Shown: one piece after another, positions 24,685-32,413 of the stretch
Position numbering within the stretch: the first letter of the stretch is position 1
Layout: every line of letters begins with the position of its first letter
Origin: CAZLIC01 sp964559535
GTDB lineage: Bacteria; Pseudomonadota; Alphaproteobacteria; Rhodobacterales; Rhodobacteraceae
DNA length: 64,000 bases
Direction of reading: 5' to 3'
NCBI GenBank assembly: GCA_964559535.1
Contig: CAZLIC010000009.1
Location: 19,053 to 83,052, forward strand
Program-made: the position numbers and the translations under genes
Notes under the pieces: generated by a model
Databases searched by the model: none
What the model saw: the letters and a program-made list of their open reading frames with translations, nothing else
What the model was told of the DNA's origin: nothing

Positions 24685-25494
24685 ATGGAACAGATCGAAA
24701 CGCTTGTGAAGAACCCGAAATTCCAGAATTTCATTGTCGGCGTGATCCTTGTGAACGCCGTCACCCTTGGCCTCATGACGATGGAGCTTTCGCCCGGCAC
24801 CCTGCAGTTCCTGGCCTTTCTCGACACCGTCTGCCTGGTCATTTTCTGCGTGGAAATCGCAATGAAGCTCTTGGTGCTGCGTGGCAGCTTCTTCCGCGAC
24901 GGCTGGAACGTGTTCGACCTGATCGTGATCGTCATCGCACTGATGCCCGCGGCAGGCCCGTGGTCGGTGCTGCGGGCGCTGCGCGTGCTGCGGGTGATGC
25001 GGCTGGTCACGGCGGTGCCGTCGATGCGGCGGGTGCTGAACGGCATGTTCGCGGCGCTGCCCGGCGGCGCCTCGGTCGCGGGCATCCTTCTCATCCTGTA
25101 CTATGTGGGCGCCATCATTGGCACCACGATGTTCGGCAACGATGTGCCCCAATACTTTGGCGACATCGGCACCACCTTCTTCACGCTGTTCCAACTGATG
25201 ACGCTGGAAGGCTGGAACGGGATCGCCGAGGCGGTGATGGCACACCAGCCGCAGGCGTGGCCGTTCTTCGTGATCTTCATCATCTTCACCAACTTCACCA
25301 CGCTGAACCTGCTGTTCGGCATCATCGTGGATGCGATGGAGGCGGCGAAGGAGGAAGAGGTGCGCGACGTAATGGCGGTGAAGGGTGTCGAGATCGAGCA
25401 GATTTCCGACGGCATGCGGCTGGTCAAGATCGAGGAAGAGGTTCGGCAGATGCACACGCTGCTGGCCGAAATCCGTTCGGCCCAGAAGGCCTAG
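24685..25494 (+). CDS. bacterial voltage-gated cation (sodium) channel, NaChBac type
   Basis: A 269-residue six-helix ion channel subunit that forms a tetramer. S4 carries regularly spaced arginines (SVLRALRVLRVMRLVTAV, near 105-122). The pore helix and filter are TLFQLMTLEGWNGIAEAVM: the Thr-Leu-Glu core of NaChBac (TLESW) is kept, with Gly-Trp-Asn after it. S6 is FVIFIIFTNFTTLNLLFGIIVDAM, followed by a charged coiled-coil tail (EEEVRQMHTLLAEIRSAQKA). AAGAGG lies six bases before ATG 24685; a GTG at 24652 is an alternative. Sodium selectivity is inferred from the filter Glu; calcium permeation is possible. Confidence 0.88.
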   Translation: MEQIETLVKNPKFQNFIVGVILVNAVTLGLMTMELSPGTLQFLAFLDTVCLVIFCVEIAMKLLVLRGSFFRDGWNVFDLIVIVIALMPAAGPWSVLRALRVLRVMRLVTAVPSMRRVLNGMFAALPGGASVAGILLILYYVGAIIGTTMFGNDVPQYFGDIGTTFFTLFQLMTLEGWNGIAEAVMAHQPQAWPFFVIFIIFTNFTTLNLLFGIIVDAMEAAKEEEVRDVMAVKGVEIEQISDGMRLVKIEEEVRQMHTLLAEIRSAQKA

Positions 25495-25513
25495 GGCGGC
25501 CCGGCAAACAAAG

Positions 25514-25540
25514 ACGGGCGGCCCGCCGGGCCGCCCGTTT
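25514..25540. terminator. bidirectional intrinsic terminator
   Basis: ACGGGCGGCCC (25514-25524) pairs perfectly over 11 bp with GGGCCGCCCGT (25528-25538) across a GCC loop, flanked by AAACAAAG on the left and TTT on the right. It lies between the convergent channel and efp genes and can serve both. Confidence 0.75.
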
Positions 25541-25562
25541 GCATTGCGCAAGGCCCGCGCCG

Positions 25563-26132
25563 TCAGTCTCGCGCGCGTTCCACATAGCTGTTGTCGTCGG
25601 TGTTGATGACGATGCGGGAGCCAGGCCCGATGTGCGGCGGCACCATCACGCGCAGGCCGCTGTCCGTCATCGCTGGCTTGTAGGACGACGAGGCCGTCTG
25701 CCCCTTCACCACCGGCTCGGTCTCGGTGATTTCCACGGTAATCTTCTGCGGCACTTCCAGCGCGATGGCGACGCCCTCGAAGGTCTTGACGTAGCAGCGC
25801 ATGCCTTCCTGCAGGTAGACCTTGTTTTCGCCCACCACGTCAGCGCCGATGGCCAGCTGGTCATAGGTTTCGGGCTCCATGAAATGGAACCCCTCACCGT
25901 CTTCGTACAGGAAGTCGTAGCTGCGCTCGTCGACGGTCGCCTTTTCCACCGCATCGGTGGTCTTCCAGCGCTCGCTGACCTTCACCCCGTCGCTGATGCG
26001 GCGCATGTCCACGCTGGTGGTCGGCGTGCCCTTGCCGGGGTGGAAGTTGGCGGCGTTCAGCACGACGTAAAGACGGCCTTCCATCTCGACGACGTTGCCC
26101 TTGCGGAGGGAAGAGGCGATGACCTTGACCAT
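25563..26132 (-). CDS. efp: elongation factor P
   Basis: EF-P (189 residues) rescues ribosomes stalled at polyproline. The loop that enters the peptidyl-transferase centre is NFHPGKGTPTT with Lys34, the residue beta-lysylated by EpmA. The three OB/KOW domains are full length and the C-terminal GSRIVINTDDNSYVERA-type ending is canonical. ATG 26132. The gene lies head to head with epmA, 90 bases apart, so enzyme and substrate share a promoter region. Confidence 0.96.
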   Translation of the reverse strand: MVKVIASSLRKGNVVEMEGRLYVVLNAANFHPGKGTPTTSVDMRRISDGVKVSERWKTTDAVEKATVDERSYDFLYEDGEGFHFMEPETYDQLAIGADVVGENKVYLQEGMRCYVKTFEGVAIALEVPQKITVEITETEPVVKGQTASSSYKPAMTDSGLRVMVPPHIGPGSRIVINTDDNSYVERARD

Positions 26133-26222
26133 GGCGGACCTTTGGCTGCGCGGGCCTTGCGCGGCCCCATTCGGCGCGGCATCTAACGCATCCCGCGCGA
26201 CAGCGCCAGACGGAAGCAGAAC

Positions 26223-27260
26223 ATGCCCGAAACACCCTGGTGGGATGCCGCCCGCCACACCGACCGCCGCCCCGCGCTGATCGCGCGAAACCGGATCCGC
26301 CGCGCGTTGACGGGCTGGTTCGAGGCGGAAGGTTTCACCGAGGTGGACCCCGCCGCGCTGGCCGCCAGCCCGGGGAACGAGGCACATCTGCACGCCTTTG
26401 CCACCGACGCCATCGGCAACGACGGCGCCGCGCGGCGGATGTACCTGCACACCTCTCCCGAGTTCGCCATGAAGAAGCTGCTGGCGGCAGGCGAGACGCG
26501 CATCTTCGCCTTCGCCCATGTCTGGCGCAACCGCGAGCGGGGGCCCCTGCACGCCCCCGAGTTCACCATGCTGGAATGGTACCGCGCGGGCGAGGACCAT
26601 GCAGTGCTGATGGACGACACCGCCGCCTTCCTGCGCCTGGCAGCGCAAGCGGCGGGGGCCAGCGTCCTGCGGTTCCGCGATGCCCTCTGCGATCCGTTTG
26701 TGCCGTTCGAGCGGCTTTCGGTCGCGCAGGCGTTCCGTCAGCACGCCGGGATCGACCTTCTGGCCACCTGCCTGCCGGGCGGCGCCACCGACCGTAACGC
26801 ACTGGCGGCGCAGGCGGCGGCCGCTGGCGTGACGGTGCGCGATGGCGACGGCTGGTCGGATATCCTCAGCCGTGTGCTGGTGCAGAAGGTGGAGCCCCAC
26901 CTGGGCCATGGCCGTATCACCGTGCTGGACCGCTATCCCGCCGCCGAGGCGGCGCTGGCGCGCACCTGCGCGGACGATCCGCGCGAGGCCGAGCGGTTCG
27001 AGGTCTATGCCTGCGGGGTGGAACTGGCCAACGGCTTTGGCGAACTGACCGACCCGGCCGAGCAGCGCCGACGCTTCGGGCTGGAGATGGACGAGAAGCA
27101 GCGCGTCTACGGCGAGCGCTATCCTCTGGACGAAGATTTCCTGTCGGCGCTGGCACAGATGCCAGCTGCAAGCGGCATAGCCCTGGGCTTTGACCGGTTG
27201 GTGATGCTGGCCACCGGCGCGCCGCGGATCGACATGGTGCAGTGGGCGCCGGTGCCGTGA
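26223..27260 (+). CDS. epmA: elongation factor P--lysine ligase EpmA
   Basis: EpmA (345 residues, also PoxA/GenX) is a truncated class-II lysyl-tRNA synthetase paralogue that attaches (R)-beta-lysine to Lys34 of EF-P. The catalytic domain has motif 2 (FAHVWRNRERGPLHAPEFTMLEWYR) and motif 3 (GIALGFDRLVMLATGA); the tRNA anticodon domain is missing, as the family requires. Head to head with efp. The beta-lysine-making aminomutase EpmB is not encoded in this window. Confidence 0.93.
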   Translation: MPETPWWDAARHTDRRPALIARNRIRRALTGWFEAEGFTEVDPAALAASPGNEAHLHAFATDAIGNDGAARRMYLHTSPEFAMKKLLAAGETRIFAFAHVWRNRERGPLHAPEFTMLEWYRAGEDHAVLMDDTAAFLRLAAQAAGASVLRFRDALCDPFVPFERLSVAQAFRQHAGIDLLATCLPGGATDRNALAAQAAAAGVTVRDGDGWSDILSRVLVQKVEPHLGHGRITVLDRYPAAEAALARTCADDPREAERFEVYACGVELANGFGELTDPAEQRRRFGLEMDEKQRVYGERYPLDEDFLSALAQMPAASGIALGFDRLVMLATGAPRIDMVQWAPVP

Positions 27261-27265
27261 AGGCG

Positions 27266-28894
27266 CTACTTCAGCTTGCGCAGGTCGCGCACCAGCCCGG
27301 TGTTGCGCAGCGTCCGCACCGGATATTCCGGGTCATGCGCCATCCGGTCCAGCGTGAAGCCCGGTTCCAGCCTTTCAAGTTCTTCGCGCACCTTGTTGGC
27401 CTTTTCCAGGTCGCCGCGGTGGGCGTACAGCGCGATCAGAAAGCGATAGGCCGGGCGCAGCTTCGGGGCATCGAACCGGGCGGATTCGGCGGCCGAGATG
27501 GCCTCGGTGTAGCGGCCGGTGGCGATGCAGATGGTGGCGTGGTGGGCGTCCCACCAATGGCGGAACGAAGACTGTCCGGCATAGCTGCGTCCCAGCAGTG
27601 ACATGCGATAGGCCTCTTCGCCGTCGCCCGCCAACATGCGCGCCACGGCCAGGGCCTGCAGCGCAAACGGGTTGCGCGGGTTTTCCTGAACTGCGCGCGC
27701 TGCCGCGATGCCCGATGACTGTGCGTCGCCAAACAGCATGGCGTGCGTCTGCGCCACCAGCGCCTTGACGGTGGGGTTTCCTTCGTCGCGTTCCAGCGCA
27801 TAGGCCGTCAGGCGCTGCGCCAGATCATGCAGTTCGGGCTTCAGGCTGCGCGGCATCTCGATGGCCTTCACCATCTGCAGAAGTCCCCGCCAGGCGAGGT
27901 GCACCGGGTTTTCTTCCACCTCCCAAGCCTGCTCCATCAGGCGGTCGGCCTCGCCCAGCTGAGCCTCGTCGAAGGTGAACATGCGGTGCAGCGCCAGCTG
28001 CCCAAGCGCCGCCGACCGGGTGGAGGCCCGCCCCAGACCGACGATCACCGGTATCTTTTTGACCGTGATCTCTGCCGCTTCGAAGGCGCAGCGGATCAGC
28101 TCTTCCGAGCCGACAAGCGATGAGGCCGTGCCGACGAACCGGCAATCCTTGGCAAAGATGATCCGCGCCGAGGGCAGGTGGATGACCTTGAGAAACGCAA
28201 GGCAGACGCCGTTGTCTTCCACCACGGTGCAGACCACGTCGATGTCGCATCCCGGGGGGGGCGGGCCGTCGCCGCGCATGATGATGCTGGCGGTCAGATG
28301 GTCGGATACCTCGGCGGCGATCCGTGCCGAGAGGATTTCGGCCACCAGCCCCGACAGCGTGCCGCTGTGGCCTGTGGTGCCCACACGGATGACGACGGGA
28401 CGTTGCGCCTGCGAATCAGAAGGCCAGGCGGAAGCGGGGGCTTCGGAGGCCTGTACTTGTCCGGGCTGACCCGCGGTCTGCTGGCGGCGCTGGGCGTCGA
28501 GCCAGCGCAGGAAGGCCGGGTCCCTGACCGAGATGCCCTCCAGGAACTCGCCGCCGGGGGCCAGGACGCTGAGGCAGCCTTGCCGGATCTCGACCCAGTC
28601 ACGCGTGGCGTGCACGATGTCGCCATGCGGGCCCAGCGCGCGGCGCAGGTCAACAAGCGCCTGCCGCAAACTGCCGGCGGCCTGCTGCGGCCCACGGTCG
28701 CTCCACAGGCGTTCCTCCAGCCACCGCCGCGCCCGGCGCTGATCCGGCGATGTCGCCAGAAGCGCCAGCAGGGCGCGCGCCTTCTGTGGCTTCGGCGTCA
28801 GATCCTCGCCCTGACGCGTTCGCACGGCGAATGCGCCGTGCAAGGAAAGCTCGACCATCGCGGAGGCGGCCGCTGAGGCGGCACTGTCAGGCAT
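27266..28894 (-). CDS. SARP/BTAD-like winged-helix regulator with TPR region
   Basis: A 542-residue regulator. Its N-terminus is an OmpR/SARP-type winged helix (LSLHGAFAVRTRQGEDL, KARALLALLATSP, RRWLEERLWSDRGPQQAAGSLRQALVDLRRALG, residues 13-100). The middle resembles a type of adenylate-cyclase-like or substrate-binding sensor region, and the C-terminal half (300-530) is helical with TPR-like patterns. No receiver or kinase domain. I start at ATG 28894; the frame extends to 28954. It is divergent from the PAP2 protein at 29101, which is a plausible target. A similar architecture occurs in the regulator at 13599. Confidence 0.7.
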   Translation of the reverse strand: MPDSAASAAASAMVELSLHGAFAVRTRQGEDLTPKPQKARALLALLATSPDQRRARRWLEERLWSDRGPQQAAGSLRQALVDLRRALGPHGDIVHATRDWVEIRQGCLSVLAPGGEFLEGISVRDPAFLRWLDAQRRQQTAGQPGQVQASEAPASAWPSDSQAQRPVVIRVGTTGHSGTLSGLVAEILSARIAAEVSDHLTASIIMRGDGPPPPGCDIDVVCTVVEDNGVCLAFLKVIHLPSARIIFAKDCRFVGTASSLVGSEELIRCAFEAAEITVKKIPVIVGLGRASTRSAALGQLALHRMFTFDEAQLGEADRLMEQAWEVEENPVHLAWRGLLQMVKAIEMPRSLKPELHDLAQRLTAYALERDEGNPTVKALVAQTHAMLFGDAQSSGIAAARAVQENPRNPFALQALAVARMLAGDGEEAYRMSLLGRSYAGQSSFRHWWDAHHATICIATGRYTEAISAAESARFDAPKLRPAYRFLIALYAHRGDLEKANKVREELERLEPGFTLDRMAHDPEYPVRTLRNTGLVRDLRKLK

Positions 28895-29100
28895 GTTGTC
28901 TGTTCCGGTTGCGCGATGGAAGGGTCGGCGCGACTTGTGACGCGTTAATACCATTTATGGTTGCGCGCGTCAAAACTCCGCAAAATCCCCCGCGGATCGG
29001 GCCAAGGGTGTGGAATCGCCGGATGGCTCGCGCATAGCATTGCGTCAGTTTGGCCAGCGGTGATGCGCGCCGAGGGCAGAGTGGCATAGGGAGTTCGGAC

Positions 29101-30216
29101 ATGGGCACGCAAGGAACGCAGGGTACACAGGGAACCCAAGGGACCCAAGGCACGCAGGGCACTCAGGGAACGCAGGGCACGCAGGGCACGCAAGGAACCC
29201 AGGGCACCCAAGGCACCCAGGGCACCCAGGGCATGCAAAGCGCCGGTGGCTCTTCGGGGCCTTACCTTTCGGCGGCGCTGGCCTCGGTGCGCGACGGGAT
29301 CGCGCGGCACTGGACAGGCATGACGAACGCGCTGCATCCGACATCCGTGCCCGGCGGCTGGGATGCGTTCCGCCGCATGCAAGACGGTCCGCAGGCTGCC
29401 GTGGTGGATCACGAGATGGGGCTGGCCTACGGGCTTGACCTGTCGGCGCCACTGGTGGGCGCGGTCGTGTCGCCCTTGGCGGGCGGCGCTGCCGTTGTGC
29501 GGCTGACACGCCCGACATTTGACGCCAGCTTCCTGAACGACCAGATGCCGCTTCTGCGCAGCTATGCCGACCTGCGCATGGACCGGCTGGCGGAAATCCA
29601 GGTGCAATCCGGCGACATCGTCAGCTTCTTCGGGGCGCTGGGATATCTTGACCGGGTGGCAACAAAAAGGTCGCTGGAACTGATCTGGGCGTTGTTGCGT
29701 CTGGTGAACCGGATCGAGATGCGGCTGAAGCTGCACTTTGACCTGCCGCGCCCGATCATGGCCACGCCCGATCTGCAGCCCATCATCCAGACCCCCGGCC
29801 ACGCCGCATGGCCGTCGGGCCATGCCACCGAGAGCTTTGCCGTGGCCGTGCTGTTCAGTGCGCTGGCAACGCGCGGCCCGGTGGACGCGGCGGCACTGGT
29901 GGCTGACCGCACGCCGGCCATGCGCCTTGCGGCCCGCATTGCACAGAACCGGACCATTGCGGGCGTGCATTATCCGACCGACAGCATGGCCGGGGCCGCA
30001 CTGGGCCTTGGCATTGCCGAGCTTCTGGTGAACTGGCTGGACGGCGTGCCGACGACGCCGCTGCGGGTGTTCGACGGAACCGGTTGGACCGGCGACTTCG
30101 ACCTTGCGGCGCTGCAGGCAGTACTCTCCGCCACGGCCGCTACCGTCGCGCTGGCAGCGCCGCCGTCGCCCGTGATGTCGGCGCTGTGGCAGGTGGCCCG
30201 CGACGAGTGGCCCTGA
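29101..30216 (+). CDS. PAP2/vanadium-haloperoxidase-fold protein with (Gly-Thr-Gln)14 N-terminus
   Basis: A 371-residue protein. After Met come 14 perfect GTQ tripeptides and one GMQ (residues 2-46), a collagen-like Gly-X-Y tract. The C-terminal half has the PAP2 acid phosphatase/haloperoxidase motifs in order: KLHFDLPRP (K-x6-RP), PSGHATES, and NRTIAGVHYPTDSMAG (R-x5-H-x3-D). These bind phosphate or vanadate. There is no signal peptide in front of the tract, so export is uncertain. GGGAG lies seven bases before ATG 29101. It is divergent from the SARP-like regulator. Vanadium-dependent haloperoxidase and PAP2 phosphatase cannot be separated by sequence alone. Confidence 0.8.
   Translation: MGTQGTQGTQGTQGTQGTQGTQGTQGTQGTQGTQGTQGTQGTQGMQSAGGSSGPYLSAALASVRDGIARHWTGMTNALHPTSVPGGWDAFRRMQDGPQAAVVDHEMGLAYGLDLSAPLVGAVVSPLAGGAAVVRLTRPTFDASFLNDQMPLLRSYADLRMDRLAEIQVQSGDIVSFFGALGYLDRVATKRSLELIWALLRLVNRIEMRLKLHFDLPRPIMATPDLQPIIQTPGHAAWPSGHATESFAVAVLFSALATRGPVDAAALVADRTPAMRLAARIAQNRTIAGVHYPTDSMAGAALGLGIAELLVNWLDGVPTTPLRVFDGTGWTGDFDLAALQAVLSATAATVALAAPPSPVMSALWQVARDEWP
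29104..29238 (+). repeat. 15 tandem 9-base units encoding GTQ
   Basis: Fourteen GGN-ACN-CAR units and a final GGC-ATG-CAA. Third positions vary among all four bases for Gly and Thr while the peptide is invariant, so the tract is kept by selection on the protein and is not a fresh slippage expansion. Confidence 0.9.
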
Positions 30217-30252
30217 GCCCGCCAGAATGGCGCCACCGCGGGGCTGGCGGGC
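30217..30252. terminator. possible stem-loop after the PAP2 gene
   Basis: GCCCGCCAG (30217-30225) pairs perfectly with CTGGCGGGC (30244-30252), immediately after the stop codon. The loop is 18 bases and no T-tract follows, so this is a weak terminator candidate. Confidence 0.35.
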
Positions 30253-30335
30253 TCGGCGGCGCTGGACAGCGCCGCCCGCCGCGCCATAGTAGGCAGGTCC
30301 GCGGGACCTTGACCCGCCAACAGGGAGCCTGACCC

Positions 30336-31118
30336 ATGAACCGTATTGCCGCCCTTGGCGCCGCCCTTCTGTTTGCCCTTCCTGCTGTTGCGCAGGATGT
30401 GCCTGACCTTGGCGGGCGCGAAGTCGTTGTCGTGACCGAGAACGCGTATCCGCCGCTGCAGTTCCTGGACAAGCAGGGGGTCGCGATCGGCTGGGAATAC
30501 GACGCGATGGCCGATATCGCCAAGCGGCTGAACATCACGGTGAAGTACGAAAACACCTCGTGGGACGCGATGATCCCGTCGGTGTCCGAGGGCCAGTACG
30601 ACCTGGGCATGACCGGCATCACCATCAAGGACGAGCGCAAGGAGAAGGTCGATTTCTCGGAACCCTACATGCGCTCGGAAATGCTGATGATCGTGCGCGG
30701 GGACGAGGCGCGGTTCTCTGACGCGGCATCCTTTGCGGCCAACCCAGACCTGCTGGTGTCTGCCCAGCCGGGCACCTCGCCGTTCTATGCTGCCGTCTAC
30801 AACATACTGGACGGCAACGAGGAAAACCCGCGCATCATCAAGTTCGAGACGTTCGGGGCAGGGCTGGAGGCGCTGAAGGCGGGCGACGTGGACCTGACGC
30901 TGTCGGATTCCACTGCCGCCAACGGCTATGTCTCGGCCTCGAACGGCGGGCTGAAGATCATCGGAGAACCGCTGGCCACCGAGGATTTCGGCTTCATCTT
31001 CCCCAAGGGCTCTGACCTTGTGGCGCCGATGAACGCGGCCATCGCGGCGATGCGGGCGGACGGCACGCTGGATGCGCTGAACAAGAAGTGGTTCCTCGAC
31101 TACAAGTTCGGCGAATGA
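30336..31118 (+). CDS. polar amino-acid ABC transporter substrate-binding protein
   Basis: A 260-residue periplasmic binding protein (SBP_bac_3 family). The signal peptide MNRIAALGAALLFALPAVAQ is followed by the mature VVVTENAYPPLQFLD-type start, the ENTSWDAMIPSVSEGQYDLGMTGITI loop and the C-terminal GTLDALNKKWF signature of histidine/glutamine/arginine binding proteins. The ligand is a polar amino acid or related compound. It is followed 10 bases later by the permease; no ATPase gene adjoins. Confidence 0.88.
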   Translation: MNRIAALGAALLFALPAVAQDVPDLGGREVVVVTENAYPPLQFLDKQGVAIGWEYDAMADIAKRLNITVKYENTSWDAMIPSVSEGQYDLGMTGITIKDERKEKVDFSEPYMRSEMLMIVRGDEARFSDAASFAANPDLLVSAQPGTSPFYAAVYNILDGNEENPRIIKFETFGAGLEALKAGDVDLTLSDSTAANGYVSASNGGLKIIGEPLATEDFGFIFPKGSDLVAPMNAAIAAMRADGTLDALNKKWFLDYKFGE

Positions 31119-31128
31119 CCGCGGCGCG

Positions 31129-31914
31129 GTGACGCCCAACCCGAAGCCTGACGAGGATTTTCCCTGGTGGCTGGTGATCGTTGCGGTCACCGGCCTTCTG
31201 CTGTTCTGGCAGGTGCTGGCGGACGAGGTGTACTCTCAAGCGCTGGATGTGCTGGCGAAGGGGATATGGATCACCGCCGCGGTTTCGGTAGCCGCCTATG
31301 CCGGGGCCTGTGCGCTGGGCCTTGGCCTGGCGCTGATGGGCCTGTCGCAGCGCATCGCGGTGCGGCAGGCGGCGCGCCTTTATGTCGAGGTGATGCGCGG
31401 CGTGCCGATCATCGTGCTGCTGTTGTATGTGGCCTTCGTCTTTGTGCCCGCCGCGGTCAGCGGCTGGAACGCGCTGGGCCTGCCCGAGGTGCGCGCGCGC
31501 GACTTTCCGCTGCTGTACCGCGCGATGATTGCGCTGATGCTGGCCTATTCGGCTTTCCTGTCCGAGATTTTCCGCGCTGGGCTGCAGGCGGTGGACCGCG
31601 GACAGATCGAGGCGGCGCAGGCGCTGGGACTGTCGCCCTGGCAGCGGTTTCGCCATGTGACCTTTCCGCAGGCCTTCCGCATGATCCTTCCGCCGCTGGG
31701 CAACGATTTCGTCGCGATGGTGAAGGATTCGTCGCTGGTGTCGGTGCTGGGGGTGGGCGACATCACGCAGCTGGGCAAGGTGACGGCCGCGGGAAACTTC
31801 CGCTACTTCGAGACCTACAACATCGTGGCGCTTCTGTACCTGACGATGACCATAGGGCTGAGCCTGATTCTGCGCCGCGTTGAGGCGCGGCTGCGGGCGC
31901 GGACGGAACGATAG
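31129..31914 (+). CDS. amino-acid ABC transporter permease
   Basis: A 261-residue inner-membrane permease of the HisMQ type (BPD_transp_1). The EAA loop AYSAFLSEIFRAGLQAVDRGQIEAAQALGLSPWQRFRHVTFPQA contacts the ATPase; about five or six transmembrane helices are visible. The GTG start at 31129 follows the binding-protein stop by 10 bases. The C-terminus runs into the YLTMTIGLSLILRRVEARL helix. Only one permease and no ATPase are present, so it must borrow a partner subunit or homodimerise. Confidence 0.85.
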   Translation: MTPNPKPDEDFPWWLVIVAVTGLLLFWQVLADEVYSQALDVLAKGIWITAAVSVAAYAGACALGLGLALMGLSQRIAVRQAARLYVEVMRGVPIIVLLLYVAFVFVPAAVSGWNALGLPEVRARDFPLLYRAMIALMLAYSAFLSEIFRAGLQAVDRGQIEAAQALGLSPWQRFRHVTFPQAFRMILPPLGNDFVAMVKDSSLVSVLGVGDITQLGKVTAAGNFRYFETYNIVALLYLTMTIGLSLILRRVEARLRARTER

Positions 31915-31993
31915 GCGTCGCAATCGGTGGAGAGACCCGGGGCGCTGCCCGTCGACCATCGGTCCTTGAACGGCAGGCGGACACGATGGCCGA

Positions 31994-32020
31994 CCCCGGG
32001 GTTTTTCGGCAAAGATGAGG
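31994..32020 (+). repeat. partial dispersed element (CCCCGGGGTTTTTCGGCAAAGATGA)
   Basis: Shares the TTT-x-GCAAAGATGAG core with the copies at 7981, 36518 and 63898 but has no clear GC hairpin in front. It lies in the gap between the permease and the convergent small protein. Confidence 0.45.
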
Positions 32021-32030
32021 GAGGGGGGCG

Positions 32031-32345
32031 TCAGCGATAGACTGCAAGGCTGCGGTAATGCGCGACGCCTGCGGTCAGATCCCCGTTGCCCATGTCCATC
32101 ACGGCGAAATAGGCGGCGCAGGCAGGCGATTGCTTCGCCGCCTCCATCACCGCCTGCGCCGCTTCGGGCGTGGCCCAGTGAATGAGGTCGAGGTAGTCGT
32201 GCCCGCCCGCGTGCATCAATTCCCGGCGCAGGAAGCCGGGGAAGGTGGACAGGAACTCGGCCTGGAAGCGATCCGAGGCTGCGATCAGGTCGGCTTCGGT
32301 GGCGCTGTCGAGCAGGCGGATGCGGGCGGTTTCGACGGTGGTCAT
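32031..32345 (-). CDS. small ABM-like (dimeric alpha/beta barrel) protein
   Basis: A 104-residue cytoplasmic protein with the dimeric alpha/beta-barrel pattern of antibiotic-biosynthesis-monooxygenase-like domains: ETARIRLLDSATEADLIAASDRFQAEFLSTFPGFLRRELM, HDYLDLIHWATPEAAQAVMEAA. It has no cofactor motif, as usual for this fold, and the substrate is unknown. It is divergent from a YafY-type regulator with 68 bases between the starts, including a candidate operator, so control by that regulator is likely. Confidence 0.65.
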   Translation of the reverse strand: MTTVETARIRLLDSATEADLIAASDRFQAEFLSTFPGFLRRELMHAGGHDYLDLIHWATPEAAQAVMEAAKQSPACAAYFAVMDMGNGDLTAGVAHYRSLAVYR

Positions 32346-32392
32346 GTGTGGCTCCTTGCCGTGATGGTGTCGGAATGCGATAGGGGCATGGA

Positions 32393-32407
32393 TGACAGTT
32401 TGCGTCA
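32393..32407. promoter_or_regulatory. candidate YafY-type operator TGAC-N7-GTCA
   Basis: TGAC (32393-32396) and GTCA (32404-32407) form a 4-7-4 inverted repeat just in front of the regulator ATG at 32414, within the shared divergent promoter region. Placement suits autoregulation plus control of the neighbour. Confidence 0.4.
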
Positions 32408-32413
32408 CATTTG

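Noticed and set aside
29104..29238. CRISPR-like or phase-variable repeat
   Set aside because: Nine-base units without spacers, all in frame; unit loss or gain cannot shift frame, and codons are diversified. It is a coding repeat.
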